This document shows, one piece after another, positions 46,460 to 55,289 of a stretch of 64,000 nucleotides of DNA. The number at the start of each line of letters is the position of its first letter. The stretch's first letter is position 1. The position numbers and the translations under genes were made by a program. This DNA is from G963701675 sp963701675 (GTDB lineage Bacteria; Planctomycetota; Planctomycetia; Gemmatales; Gemmataceae), in assembly GCA_963701675.1 (NCBI GenBank), contig OY969623.1, positions 3,348,001 to 3,412,000 on the forward strand, in the 5' to 3' direction. The notes beneath the pieces were generated by a model, which searched no databases, was not told the DNA's origin, and worked only from the letters and a program-made list of their open reading frames with translations.

Positions 46460-47381
46460 GCGGCGTCGCAGTGGCTTCCGGCGACGTCGCGGTCGGTTGC
46501 GGTGCTTTCAACGGTGGGAAGGCTGTCGAACCATCGCCCGAAACTTGTGGTTGGGCTTTGAACAAGCGTGACCGCCAAAGCCCCAGACGGTCCAGCCAGT
46601 ATAGTGCCACCACACCCAGCGTGCTTAAGCCGTATTTCACGCTACGCCGAAAGTTGATGCTGCTGGCTTCGGGGAAGTATCGGACCGGCACGGGAATGTC
46701 ACCCAGCCGAAAACCAAATCGGACCGCCTGCACGAGAAATTCGGTATCAAACACGAAATCGTTCGAATTCCGGGTGAAAGGAATGCGCTCCAAAACTTCG
46801 CGGCGATAGACACGAAAGCCGCTGTGAAAGTCGCCGAGATTCTGTCCTAACGCCAGGTTCTCCAACGCGGTCAGGAATCGGTTGCTGATGTATTTGTACT
46901 TCGGCATGCCGCCCGCAAGCGCTTCTTGACGCGAGCGAATTCGGCTTCCCAGAACGACGTCACAAATGCCCAGTTCAATGAAGCCGACCGCGTGGGGGAT
47001 CACCCGGCTGTCGTATTGATAGTCCGGATGGATCATGACCACGATGTCGGCGCCGCGTTCCAGGGCATACCGATAACAAGTCTTTTGGTTCCCGCCGTAG
47101 CCGCTGTTGCTGGCGTGTTCGATAACGGTCAGTCCCATTTCGCGGGCTATCTGCACCGTACGATCCGTACTGCCGTCGTCAACGAGGATTACTTCGTCGA
47201 TGGAGCCGACTGGTACATCGGCCAATGTAGCCGCCAGCGTGCTCTCGGCGTTGTACGCCGGCATGACGGCGATTACCTTGTGCCGGCGGCGCGGAACTTC
47301 GTCCGCTTCCGGATGGAGAATTCGTTCGACACGGAAGATTTCGTGGCGTTCACGCATAGGCGGCGTCTTCAGGACCGGCAT
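46419..47381 (-). CDS. GT2 glycosyltransferase (polyprenyl-phosphate sugar synthase type)
   Basis: 320 residues with the GT-A fold: VIAVMPAYNAESTLAATLAD, EVILVDDGSTDRT, SNSGYGGNQKTCYRYALERG, MIHPDYQYDSRVIP, VLGSRIRSR, and DFHSGFRVYRREVLERIPF. This is close to DPM1-type dolichyl-phosphate or polyprenyl-phosphate glycosyltransferases. The C-terminus (last 40 residues) is Pro/Ala/Thr-rich and probably disordered. The start lies 7 bases after the ftsH stop, so it is probably co-transcribed. It plausibly supplies the lipid-linked sugar for the neighbouring ArnT-like enzyme. Confidence 0.88.
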   Translation of the reverse strand: MPVLKTPPMRERHEIFRVERILHPEADEVPRRRHKVIAVMPAYNAESTLAATLADVPVGSIDEVILVDDGSTDRTVQIAREMGLTVIEHASNSGYGGNQKTCYRYALERGADIVVMIHPDYQYDSRVIPHAVGFIELGICDVVLGSRIRSRQEALAGGMPKYKYISNRFLTALENLALGQNLGDFHSGFRVYRREVLERIPFTRNSNDFVFDTEFLVQAVRFGFRLGDIPVPVRYFPEASSINFRRSVKYGLSTLGVVALYWLDRLGLWRSRLFKAQPQVSGDGSTAFPPLKAPQPTATSPEATATPPSSALPAADAGSR

Positions 47382-47388
47382 AACAATC

Positions 47389-49401
47389 CTAGCCTCTATC
47401 TTCTACCTTCAAGACGCGTTCGGCTTCGACCGCGTCATCCTCGTCAATGGGCTCTTCCTTTTCCACTGCATCCGAACCCGGAACGATAGTCGGGTGCTGC
47501 GTGTATTGTTCCAGTAGCCGACGTAAGTCCGCTCCGTCGATGACTTCTTTTTCCATAAGCACCCGCGCCACAGCTTCCAATGCAGGACGGCGTGTCTTCA
47601 GCACCGTGTGTACTTGGTCGGTGGCTGCGCCGATCATTTGGCGAACTTCCTCGTCGATTTCGCGCGCGGTCTGTTCACTAAAACCGCGTGCTTCTTCCGC
47701 CCAGGGTGCGCCCGGAAGGAACGCGGCGCCGCTTGGCTCACGATAGTGAATTCGACCCAGGCGACTCATGCCGAATTCCATGACCATGTTGCGCGCGATT
47801 CGGCTGGCCTCCTGAAGATCGCTGGTGGCCCCGTTCGAAATCTCGCCGTACACGAGTTCCTCCGCCACCGTGCCGCCCAAGGCAACCTTGATTTGACTTT
47901 CGAGTTCGGAGCGAGTCATCAAGTAACGGTCGTCTTCCGGCCGACGCAAAACATATCCGAGAGCTCCGACGCCGCGCGGAATAATCGAAACCTTGTGGAC
48001 GGGATAAGTGTTCGGCAACGCACAAGCCACCAATGCATGGCCGGCTTCGTGATAGGCTACGCGCTGCTTTTCGTCTTCGTGCATGATGCGGCTTTTTCGT
48101 TTGAGGCCGACCGCGCCGCGTTCGACCGCTTCCTCTAAGTCCGCCATGGCAACGGACTCTTTGTCGGCCCGCGCTGCCAACAACGCCGCCTCGTTGACGA
48201 GGTTGGCCAGGTCGGCCCCGACAGACCCCGGAGTCAGACTCGCGACGTGGCGAAGATCGACATCGTCCGCCAGCCGTACCTCGCGAATATGAACCTTCAA
48301 GATTGCTTCACGACCGATGATATCCGGCCGATCGACCACCACCGTGCGGTCAAAGCGGCCCGGTCGCAGGAGCGCGGCATCGAGGGTTTCCGGCCGATTG
48401 GTCGCGGCCATGATAATGACGCCACGGTTGGAATCGAAGCCGTCCATTTCGACGAGAAGCTGGTTGAGAGTTTGCTCGCGCTCATCGTGGCTACCGGGCA
48501 CGTTCCCGGCGCGTGTTTTGCCAAGGGCGTCCAGTTCATCGATGAAAACGATGCACGGCGCCTGACTTTCCGCCTGGGAGAACAAATCGCGGACGCGGGC
48601 GGCGCCGACTCCGACGAACATCTCCACGAAATCAGAGCCGCTCAGGCTAAAGAAGGCCACACCGGCTTCACCAGCCACTGCCTTTGCGAGCAGCGTCTTG
48701 CCGGTGCCGGGTGGTCCAACGAGCAATACGCCTTTCGGTATCCTTCCGCCGAGTGCTTGATATTTCTCAGGCGTCTTCAAAAACTCGACAACTTCGCGGA
48801 GCTCCGCCACCGCCTCGTCGATGCCGGCCACGTCTTGGAATGTCACGGGGACATCCGTTTCTGCGTAGAGCTTGTGCCGACTTCGGCCGAAGGTGAACGG
48901 CGATTGCCCACCACTAAGCCAACGAATCAACAAGACGGCAATGATCGCAAGCGTTCCAAATAGGAGAATGCCGGAGAATAACGATGAAAGAAACCGGGAA
49001 GTCGAGTCCTCGTCGTCACCTTGATAAGCAACTCCCGCCGCATCGAGGAGTTTTTGAAGCTCGGTGTCGTTTTCCAAGCCAACGCGAGGCGTCCGAAAGG
49101 CAACTACTTTCTCCGCGGGTAGGTTTTGTTCACCGTCTGAAACAGGGTCGCGCGTGACGATCTCTCCGCGTATGTCGGCAAGTCGAATTCTGACGTTTCT
49201 AAGGGTTGCTGTCCGGTCGTGGAGGATTTGCTTGAACGCCCCGTACTTCAAGTTAATGGGACTCGGTTCGCGTTGAAAGAACCAAAACGTTCCGCCGAGG
49301 AGGACGGCGATTAGAAGAAGTAATGGACCGTTGGTAAACCAGCGGCCTCGTGCAGGCTCTTTACCCTTCTTTCGCAAGGTGTCGGCTCCGCGGGTGAACA
49401 T
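47389..49401 (-). CDS. ftsH: ATP-dependent zinc metalloprotease FtsH
   Basis: A membrane-anchored AAA+ protease, 670 residues. The first helix is near residue 28 (LLLLIAVLLGGTFWFF) and the second near 145 (ILLFGTLAIIAVLLIRWL). The AAA domain has Walker A GPPGTGKTLLAKA, Walker B CIVFIDELDALG, the pore loop FVEMFVGVGAARVRDL, and the SRH AATNRPETLDAALLRPGRFD. The zinc site is HEAGHALVAC with a distal Asp/Glu region in GATSDLQEASRIA. The C-terminal tail is acidic. It is a complete, typical FtsH. Confidence 0.97.
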   Translation of the reverse strand: MFTRGADTLRKKGKEPARGRWFTNGPLLLLIAVLLGGTFWFFQREPSPINLKYGAFKQILHDRTATLRNVRIRLADIRGEIVTRDPVSDGEQNLPAEKVVAFRTPRVGLENDTELQKLLDAAGVAYQGDDEDSTSRFLSSLFSGILLFGTLAIIAVLLIRWLSGGQSPFTFGRSRHKLYAETDVPVTFQDVAGIDEAVAELREVVEFLKTPEKYQALGGRIPKGVLLVGPPGTGKTLLAKAVAGEAGVAFFSLSGSDFVEMFVGVGAARVRDLFSQAESQAPCIVFIDELDALGKTRAGNVPGSHDEREQTLNQLLVEMDGFDSNRGVIIMAATNRPETLDAALLRPGRFDRTVVVDRPDIIGREAILKVHIREVRLADDVDLRHVASLTPGSVGADLANLVNEAALLAARADKESVAMADLEEAVERGAVGLKRKSRIMHEDEKQRVAYHEAGHALVACALPNTYPVHKVSIIPRGVGALGYVLRRPEDDRYLMTRSELESQIKVALGGTVAEELVYGEISNGATSDLQEASRIARNMVMEFGMSRLGRIHYREPSGAAFLPGAPWAEEARGFSEQTAREIDEEVRQMIGAATDQVHTVLKTRRPALEAVARVLMEKEVIDGADLRRLLEQYTQHPTIVPGSDAVEKEEPIDEDDAVEAERVLKVEDRG

Positions 49402-49802
49402 TCCAGAAGCGTGCGAAGCCGGGCGTTTGCTCCCGGCTCCGATCTTTCACTCTAACGGAGCTAGCGGTGGTTTTCAACAAAACTGCGGAATCATGGCCTG
49501 AACTGATTCGCGTCAGTGGTACGTCAATCCGATTGCCCAATTTGAACTAGCATCTTGATTTCAATCCCCTGTCCGTTTACTATCGTTCGCAGTCGAGTGC
49601 ACGCTAAGGACACTTGCAAGCGACTTGCTTTGGGGGGCCGACGGCACCGGGAGGAACCTCGGAACACCCTTTCCCGCCTCAACCGCCCGGACTTGGGCGT
49701 GGCTACCCGCCTTGACATGGAAACTCTGTCGCTGCAACCACCTTGTGGCACATTGTTTGGGTCGAATGCTTCAAGGATGACAACTGTTCACCAGAGGACG
49801 GC
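49402..49802. other. Divergent spacer between ftsH and the winged-helix gene
   Basis: 401 bases without a gene. A small hairpin (AGCCGGG ... CCCGGCT) lies at about 49418-49440, upstream of ftsH on the minus strand. No confident promoter was seen; both flanking genes must be started from here. Confidence 0.4.
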
Positions 49803-50171
49803 ATGGCGAAATCCAGGAGCACCGCAGAAAACTCTAGCGCGAAGACTGTCACTCCGGAAAGAGCGGCCCGACTGTACAAGCTGATCCAGACGATCAAGAA
49901 AAAGCCGCAAAGCCGCGATGCCCTGCGGCGAAAGTTGCGTCTCGATCTCCGCGGGTTTTACCGCGACCTCGAGCTTCTTCGGGAAGCCGGCATTGAATTG
50001 GTGTTGGTCAAGCGCAAATACGAGTTACCTGACCGCGTGAATCACGTCCTGATTCGCCTTCCGTTTCCCGATCCGCGCTTAACCCTCGGTGAAGCGATTC
50101 TCCTCGCCAAGGGCCGAAGCAAAGCTCATCGGAAAATTAAGGAAATGATCGACGTCATCGAGCAAAAGTAA
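49803..50171 (+). CDS. Small winged-helix (WYL/HTH_11-like) DNA-binding protein
   Basis: 122 residues. After a polar N-terminus comes RLYKLIQTIKKKPQSRDALR, then LRLDLRGFYRDLELLREAGI. This is the helix-turn-helix of YafY/DeoR-like regulators. A short basic wing (LVLVKRKYELP) and a C-terminal helix follow; the sensor (WYL) domain is missing. AGAGGA lies 5 bases before ATG 49803. It precedes kdsB by 50 bases on the same strand. The role is unknown; stand-alone HTH proteins of this kind may be conserved in planctomycetes. Confidence 0.75.
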   Translation: MAKSRSTAENSSAKTVTPERAARLYKLIQTIKKKPQSRDALRRKLRLDLRGFYRDLELLREAGIELVLVKRKYELPDRVNHVLIRLPFPDPRLTLGEAILLAKGRSKAHRKIKEMIDVIEQK

Positions 50172-50221
50172 AAAGGAAAAAGGAAAAAAGATCATCGTTC
50201 GTTTCGACGACATGGAGGTCG

Positions 50222-50986
50222 ATGTTGAAAACTGCGATCATTATTCCCGCCCGTTACTCATCCAGCCGACTACCCGGCAAACCGCTGCTCCGGGAAACAG
50301 GCAAATACCTTATCCAACACGTCTATGAGCAGGCGTGCCGTTCACGCCGTGCCAGCCAGGTAATCGTTGCGACCGATGACACACGAATTGAAACGGCGGT
50401 ACACGAGTTCGGTGGCCACGTAGTCATGACACGAGGCGATCACGCCACCGGAACCGACCGCGTCGCAGAAGTTGCTCGGGGCGTCGACTCCGAGGTGATC
50501 GTGAACCTCCAAGGCGACGAACCATTGATCGACCCGCAAACCTTGGACGTACTAGCCGAACTTCTCGTCCGGAATCCCGAAGCCGACATGGCGACGCTAG
50601 CCGTGCCGATTCGTTCCGCCGACCAGTGGCGGAATTCGAATTGCGTAAAGGTCGTGTGCGATTCGACCGGCAATGCACTCTACTTCAGCCGTAGTGCGAT
50701 TCCTCACGTCCGCGACGGCGAGCCGAGTTTCTCCTCCCACCCGCCGTGTTTCCTTCAGCACTTGGGCATCTATGCCTACCGCCGGGCGTTTCTCCTTCAG
50801 TTGGCCACTTTGCCACCTACACCGCTCGAGCTTCTCGAAAAGCTGGAGCAATTGCGGGTGCTCGCGCACGGCCACCGAATTCAAGTGGGCATCGTCGACC
50901 AAACGTCGATCGGCGTGGACACGATGGAGGATTACGAACGGTTTACGGCGGTCTATCGACAAATGCAGAACCAGGTCGCCGCGTAA
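50222..50986 (+). CDS. kdsB: 3-deoxy-manno-octulosonate (KDO) cytidylyltransferase
   Basis: Makes CMP-KDO for lipopolysaccharide inner core. 254 residues. IIIPARYSSSRLPGKPLLRE (nucleotide loop), VIVATDDTRIETAV, MTRGDHATGTDRVAEVA, VNLQGDEPLIDPQ, FLQHLGIYAYRRAFL, and LEKLEQLRVLAHGHRI with a final GVDTMEDYERF. It supports a Gram-negative type envelope. No other kds gene is nearby. Confidence 0.96.
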   Translation: MLKTAIIIPARYSSSRLPGKPLLRETGKYLIQHVYEQACRSRRASQVIVATDDTRIETAVHEFGGHVVMTRGDHATGTDRVAEVARGVDSEVIVNLQGDEPLIDPQTLDVLAELLVRNPEADMATLAVPIRSADQWRNSNCVKVVCDSTGNALYFSRSAIPHVRDGEPSFSSHPPCFLQHLGIYAYRRAFLLQLATLPPTPLELLEKLEQLRVLAHGHRIQVGIVDQTSIGVDTMEDYERFTAVYRQMQNQVAA

Positions 50987-51026
50987 GGCGGGTGCGTAAC
51001 AATGCTCACTTCAAGGGAGTACACCA

Positions 51027-51482
51027 TTGGCACGTGGAAAGATACTTGACCGCAATTCGCTCCGGACCAAGCCGCCGCGGGCGAGTTACCTGGCGCTCAT
51101 ACGCCGGTTTCCGCTTCGGCCGATAACGTCGGAGTCCGACCTAGACTGCGCGACGGCGGTCATGAATTCCCTGCTGGACCGCGACGATTTGGACAAAGAT
51201 GAAGCCGGTTATCTAGACGTGCTTAGCGATCTCATCGAGCGTTATGAGGACAAGCATCACCCGATTGGAGTCGACGACTTAACAGACGCGGGGATGTTGA
51301 GACATCTACTCAAGGCCAAGGAAGTTACGCAAGCGCAGGCGGCACGTGCCTCGCACATCGCGGAATCGACCGTTTCAGAAGTGCTTGCGGGAAAGCGTCG
51401 ACTAACCCGGTCCCAAATTGAGACGTTGGCCGACTATTTCAACGTTGCACCTGCGGTGTTTCTCTTAGGAACACCCATGTGA
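51027..51482 (+). CDS. HigA-like antitoxin/XRE regulator, orphan
   Basis: 151 residues. The N-terminal part (LIRRFPLRPITSESDLDCAT ... DEAGYLDVLSDLIERYEDKH) matches the extended domain of HigA-type antitoxins. The C-terminus is an XRE helix-turn-helix: LLKAKEVTQAQAARASHIAE, STVSEVLAGKRRLTRSQIET, LADYFNVAPAVFL. The start is TTG at 51027, supported by AAGGGAG about 7 bases upstream; the next ATG would cut the N-terminal domain. No HigB toxin ORF is seen on either side, so this is an orphan, possibly a regulator. Confidence 0.8.
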   Translation: MARGKILDRNSLRTKPPRASYLALIRRFPLRPITSESDLDCATAVMNSLLDRDDLDKDEAGYLDVLSDLIERYEDKHHPIGVDDLTDAGMLRHLLKAKEVTQAQAARASHIAESTVSEVLAGKRRLTRSQIETLADYFNVAPAVFLLGTPM

Positions 51483-51529
51483 TTGTTCCGCCCGCATGCA
51501 CGCCCCGTGCCGTTTCGGGATTTTCCCCC

Positions 51530-51558
51530 TTGTCGATTTTTTCATAGGTCGATATCGT
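51530..51558 (+). promoter_or_regulatory. Candidate promoter of the ribosomal alpha operon
   Basis: TTGTCG (51530-51535), a 17-base AT-rich spacer, and TATCGT (51553-51558), 46 bases before rpmJ. The elements match the sigma-70 consensus at 4 of 6 positions each. No other promoter-like word is better in this gap. Confidence 0.35.
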
Positions 51559-51603
51559 AATAGCTTACTTCATGGGCACTAGGGTGAGGCGGCGGAGGCC
51601 ACG

Positions 51604-51717
51604 ATGAAGGTGCGGGCCAGCGTAAAGCGTATCTGCGAGAACTGCAAACTGATACGCCGGCACGGAAAACTCCTCGTCATCTGCTCGAACCCGCGGCACA
51701 AGCAGCGACAAGGGTAA
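51604..51717 (+). CDS. rpmJ: 50S ribosomal protein L36
   Basis: 37 residues: MKVRASVKRICENCKLIRRH, then a C-terminus with CSNPRHKQRQG. The zinc ligands C-x2-C ... C-x4-H are intact, so this is the zinc-binding form. It is too short for most ORF callers. GGCGGAGG lies upstream of ATG 51604. It heads the alpha operon in the usual order before rpsM. Confidence 0.96.
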   Translation: MKVRASVKRICENCKLIRRHGKLLVICSNPRHKQRQG

Positions 51718-51732
51718 GCGAGGACACCGGAC

Positions 51733-52119
51733 ATGCCCCGTATCCTGGGCGTTGACATCCCCAACGACAAACCGACTCACATCTCCCTCCGTTATATTTA
51801 CGGCATCGGTGCGACCACCGCACTTAGGCTCTGTGAGCAGACCAAGATCGATCCGAATCGGCGCGCCAAGGACCTCACGGACGACGAAATCAGCCGCCTC
51901 GCGTCGATTCTCGACAAGGATTACACCGTTGAAGGACCGCTGCGCCGGCAAATACAGCAAAACATCGCCCGACTCAAAGACATCGGGTCGTATCGTGGGC
52001 TGCGACATCGTCGTGGCCTCCCGGTGCGCGGACAACGAACTCGGACCAACGCCCGAACCCGCAAAGGACCACGCAAAACCGTAGCCGGCAAGAAGGGCGT
52101 CAAAGAAATGAGAGGGTAG
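51733..52119 (+). CDS. rpsM: 30S ribosomal protein S13
   Basis: 128 residues. MPRILGVDIPNDKPTHISLR, YIYGIGATTALRLCEQ, YRGLRHRRGLPVRGQRTRTN, ARTRKGPRKTVAGKK. Complete and typical. It starts 15 bases after rpmJ. The gap to rpsK (67 bases) is filled with heptamer repeats. Confidence 0.98.
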   Translation: MPRILGVDIPNDKPTHISLRYIYGIGATTALRLCEQTKIDPNRRAKDLTDDEISRLASILDKDYTVEGPLRRQIQQNIARLKDIGSYRGLRHRRGLPVRGQRTRTNARTRKGPRKTVAGKKGVKEMRG

Positions 52120-52153
52120 TCAATGGTCCTTTGTCCGTTATTAGTCGTAGCGG

Positions 52154-52186
52154 CTGACAACTGACAACTGACAACTGACAACTGAT
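52154..52186. repeat. CAACTGA heptamer array directly before rpsK
   Basis: Four tandem CTGACAA units ending in CTGAT immediately at the rpsK ATG (52187). It occupies the place where a Shine-Dalgarno would be expected, and none is present. Confidence 0.88.
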
Positions 52187-52567
52187 ATGGCAAAGACCAA
52201 GAAACGCAAACAACGCCGAAACGTGAGCCGTGGCATTGCCCACATCATGGCCACCTTCAACAACACAATCGTGACCATCACGGATACTAACGGCGATACG
52301 CTTTGCTTCGCGTCGGCGGGCACCGTCGGCTTCAAGGGCAGCCGCAAAAGCACGCCGTTCGCCGCTCAACGAGCGGCCGAGGTCTGTGCGGACCGAGCCA
52401 CGAAGTTTGGACTGAAGGAAATCGAAGTGCGAGTGAAGGGCCCAGGCTCCGGCCGCGAATCTGCTGTTACGGCCTTACAAGCCGCGGGCCTGACCGTTAA
52501 GGCGATTGAAGATGTAACGCCGCTGCCACACAACGGCTGCCGGCCGCCGAAGAAAAGGCGAGTGTGA
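52187..52567 (+). CDS. rpsK: 30S ribosomal protein S11
   Basis: 126 residues. RNVSRGIAHIMATFNNTIVT, ITDTNGDTLCFASAGTVGFK, GSRKSTPFAAQRAAE, RVKGPGSGRESAVTALQAAG, and the C-terminus DVTPLPHNGCRPPKKRRV. Typical and complete. The start is preceded by a heptamer array instead of a ribosome-binding site, so initiation may depend on coupling or on the AT-rich leader. Confidence 0.98.
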   Translation: MAKTKKRKQRRNVSRGIAHIMATFNNTIVTITDTNGDTLCFASAGTVGFKGSRKSTPFAAQRAAEVCADRATKFGLKEIEVRVKGPGSGRESAVTALQAAGLTVKAIEDVTPLPHNGCRPPKKRRV

Positions 52568-52576
52568 GACTTCGGG

Positions 52577-52612
52577 CAACTGACAACCAATAACTGACAA
52601 CTAACAACTGCT
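52577..52612. repeat. Degenerate heptamer array before rpsD
   Basis: CAACTGACAACCAATAACTGACAACTAACAACTG: about five units of the CAACTGA type with point changes. It lies in the 47-base gap between rpsK and rpsD, ending 4 bases before the rpsD ATG. Confidence 0.8.
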
Positions 52613-52614
52613 TC

Positions 52615-53259
52615 ATGGCACGCGAACTCGACTACAAATGCAAGCTCTGCCGCCGGGAAGGCATCAAGCTGTACCTCAAAGGCGCCCGGTGTGAAGGATC
52701 CAAGTGCGCAATCGAACGTCGCAATCAAACCCCTGGCATGCACTGGCAACGTCGGGGAAAGTCCAGCGAATACGCGGCGCGTTTGCGGGAAAAACAGAAG
52801 CTGAAGCGCTTCTACGGCGTGTTGGAACAACAGTTTCGGCGCTACTTTGCGTTGGCGGCTCGCTCGACCGAAAACACCGGCGAAGCGCTTCTCAGCATCA
52901 TGGAACGCCGACTTGATAACGTCGTTCACCGCTTAGGGTGGGCTTCATCGCGGCTGGCGGCTCGCCAATTGGTGGGTCATGGGCACGTTACCGTTAATGG
53001 CCGAGCTTGCGATATCCCGAGCATTCTCCTTAAGGCCGGCGACGTCGTCGCCGTCAAGGATCGCCCGCGAAGCATGCAGCTCGTTAAGCTCAATATGTCC
53101 CAATACACAACGACCGTACCCGATTTCTTGAATCGAGGCGAAGGCGACCCGCCGACCGGCACCATGCTGCGGTTACCCGGGCGGATGGACGTTGATCCAC
53201 GGTTGACAAAAGATCGGGAGTTGCGCGAACAGTTCATCATCGAAGTTGCAGCACGTTAA
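52615..53259 (+). CDS. rpsD: 30S ribosomal protein S4
   Basis: 214 residues. The N-terminus has four cysteines (CKLC near residue 9, then RCEGSKC near 26), the zinc-binding form of S4. RRNQTPGMHWQRRGKSSEYA, EKQKLKRFYGVLEQQFRRYF, the S4 RNA-binding domain MERRLDNVVHRLGWASSRLA, and GHVTVNGRACDIPSILLKAG follow. It initiates assembly of the small subunit. Confidence 0.97.
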   Translation: MARELDYKCKLCRREGIKLYLKGARCEGSKCAIERRNQTPGMHWQRRGKSSEYAARLREKQKLKRFYGVLEQQFRRYFALAARSTENTGEALLSIMERRLDNVVHRLGWASSRLAARQLVGHGHVTVNGRACDIPSILLKAGDVVAVKDRPRSMQLVKLNMSQYTTTVPDFLNRGEGDPPTGTMLRLPGRMDVDPRLTKDRELREQFIIEVAAR

Positions 53260-53319
53260 GACGCTCCAGGGACGGAATCGGTTCCTCTTTACTGAAAACC
53301 TGGCAGGAGGTTTTCCCAC

Positions 53320-54321
53320 ATGCGTATCAAGTGGCGTGGTTTGGAATTGCCGAGCCGGCTATCGGCCGACCGGTCTACCGTTACCGACACCTACGGCAGA
53401 TTCACCGCCGAACCGTTCGAACGCGGCTTCGGCGTCACCGTAGGAAACAGCTTACGTCGAATTCTGCTCTCCAGCCTTGAAGGAAGCGCGGTGACGCGCC
53501 TCAAGATTCAAGGCGTACAGCACGAGATCAGCACGATCCCGGGCGTGGTTGAAGATGTCACCGACATCATCCTTAATGTCAAAAGCCTCGTCGTAAAGAA
53601 TACCAGCGAACACCCTCATACCATCCGTATTGAGCGGCACGAACGCGGTGTGGTGACGGCGGCCAACATCGTCGCCGATGAAGCCGTCCAGATCATCAAT
53701 CCGGAACACATTATCGCGACATTGACCGACGATGTGCCGTTCGTCGTGGAAATGACCGTGGAGAATGGCCGGGGTTATCGCACGTCGGACGAGAACATTG
53801 AGAAAGACCGTGAGATCGGTGTGATCCCGGTTGATTCGAGTTTTTCACCGGTGGTCAGGGTGAAGTACGAGATCGAAGAAACGCGCGTCGGTCAGCGTAC
53901 CAATTACGACAAACTCGTCATGGAAATCTGGACGAACGGCACGATCACGCCGCAATTGGCCCTCGTCGAGGGCGCCAAGATCCTTCGTAAGCACCTGAAT
54001 CCATTCATACAATACGCCCAGCCCGACGCCCCGACGCCGCTCGACGACAAGATGGAAATGGGCGGCCAGACGGATGCTGTGGATCACGAGCTGGAACGAA
54101 AGCTCAACATGAGCCTTGCGGAACTTGAGCTTTCCGTTCGCGCTACGAACTGCCTCGAATCGGAAGGCATCACCACAGTTCGGGACTTGGTGATTCGCGG
54201 CGACGAAGAATTGCTTGAAGTCCGCAATTTCGGCGAAACTACACTCCGCGAGGTCAAACAGAAACTTACCGAACGCGGATTACACCTGGGAATGAAGCTA
54301 CCGGCGTCGATGCGACGCTGA
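53320..54321 (+). CDS. rpoA: RNA polymerase alpha subunit
   Basis: 333 residues. The N-terminal dimerisation domain contains AEPFERGFGVTVGNSLRRIL and IPGVVEDVTDIILNVKSLVV. The C-terminal DNA-binding domain starts near 255: LELSVRATNCLESEGITTVR, DLVIRGDEELLEVRNFGETT. AGGAGG lies 8 bases before ATG 53320, a strong site, in contrast to rpsK and rpsD upstream. Confidence 0.98.
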   Translation: MRIKWRGLELPSRLSADRSTVTDTYGRFTAEPFERGFGVTVGNSLRRILLSSLEGSAVTRLKIQGVQHEISTIPGVVEDVTDIILNVKSLVVKNTSEHPHTIRIERHERGVVTAANIVADEAVQIINPEHIIATLTDDVPFVVEMTVENGRGYRTSDENIEKDREIGVIPVDSSFSPVVRVKYEIEETRVGQRTNYDKLVMEIWTNGTITPQLALVEGAKILRKHLNPFIQYAQPDAPTPLDDKMEMGGQTDAVDHELERKLNMSLAELELSVRATNCLESEGITTVRDLVIRGDEELLEVRNFGETTLREVKQKLTERGLHLGMKLPASMRR

Positions 54322-54337
54322 GGACGAAGAGAGATCA

Positions 54338-54811
54338 ATGCGACACCTCAAAGCCGGCCGCAAACTGGGACGCAACGCAACGCATCGTCTGGCGCTCATG
54401 CGCAATTTGACTCGTGCACTCATTGAACATGAGCGGATCATCACCACCGTGGAAAAAGCCAAAGAGGCACGACGATTTGTCGAGCGGTTGATAACGTTGG
54501 CAAAGAAGGACACGCTACACGCCCGCCGCCTTGTGCTCGCGCGCCTTGGACCACCGGCCAAATCGAGAATCTACGACAAAGAAGGCGAACCCACCGACGA
54601 CACCATACTCAACAAACTCTTCGACCAGCTCGGACCTCGTTTCCGCGACAGGCCGGGTGGTTACACTCGTGTCATCAAACGGCATGAGCGCCGCCTCGGA
54701 GACGCCGGTCGCACGGCGTTTCTCGAACTTCTCAAAGAAGGCGAGAAGAAGGAACGCGCCCGCGATGCAGAGCCTGTGGCGCCGCGGCTCAAGGAAACGA
54801 AACCAGAGTAA
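54338..54811 (+). CDS. rplQ: 50S ribosomal protein L17
   Basis: 157 residues. MRHLKAGRKLGRNATHRLAL, MRNLTRALIEHERIITTVEK, AKEARRFVERLITLAKKD, and DRPGGYTRVIKRHERRLGDA. The last 25 residues are a charged extension. It ends the alpha operon; the following spacer contains no clear terminator. Confidence 0.97.
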   Translation: MRHLKAGRKLGRNATHRLALMRNLTRALIEHERIITTVEKAKEARRFVERLITLAKKDTLHARRLVLARLGPPAKSRIYDKEGEPTDDTILNKLFDQLGPRFRDRPGGYTRVIKRHERRLGDAGRTAFLELLKEGEKKERARDAEPVAPRLKETKPE

Positions 54812-55080
54812 CGTTTCCGTTTTACATTGATCGCCGGCCTCTTTTGTAAGAACGCCGTTTTTACGTCGGTTCTCGTGCGCTACCCTCTTACTTATTCTCG
54901 TTTCGGAAATGCCCGTCCAACCATGTGTTTAGGGATCAATCGGAGCGCCATTCGCACCGAGTGTCCCATGCGGCACGGCGATTGCACTCTCACATCCACT
55001 CGCTGATGCACAGCTTTAAGATAGGTAATGCACATCCACCGACGCAGGATGCGGCGGTCAATGGGACAAGGAGTTCGTCC

Positions 55081-55254
55081 ATGAAGTGCGGCGCAGTTAT
55101 CGTTGCGATCTTGGTAGGCATTTTCCTGATGGGCGCCATGTTGCCGCACGGGCGAAAAAACTCCGACACGCACGAGAACGGACGCTGCAACGAAGAGTGG
55201 CGTTGGCGGCATGGTAAGCCAATGCATTGGCGAGCCTGTCTATTGCAGCCTTAA
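55081..55254 (+). CDS. Small membrane or exported peptide, unknown
   Basis: 57 residues with AAGGAG 8 bases before ATG 55081. The N-terminus MKCGAVIVAILVGIFLMGAM is one hydrophobic helix or signal peptide. The rest is polar with Trp, His and Cys (NEEWRWRHGKPMHWRACLLQ). It lies 269 bases after rplQ on the same strand. The frame extends upstream to 54925 but without a signal, so 55081 is preferred. No family was recognised. Confidence 0.5.
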   Translation: MKCGAVIVAILVGIFLMGAMLPHGRKNSDTHENGRCNEEWRWRHGKPMHWRACLLQP

Positions 55255-55289
55255 TCATTTCTTTTGCCCGGAACCGAAGGGAGTTGGTA

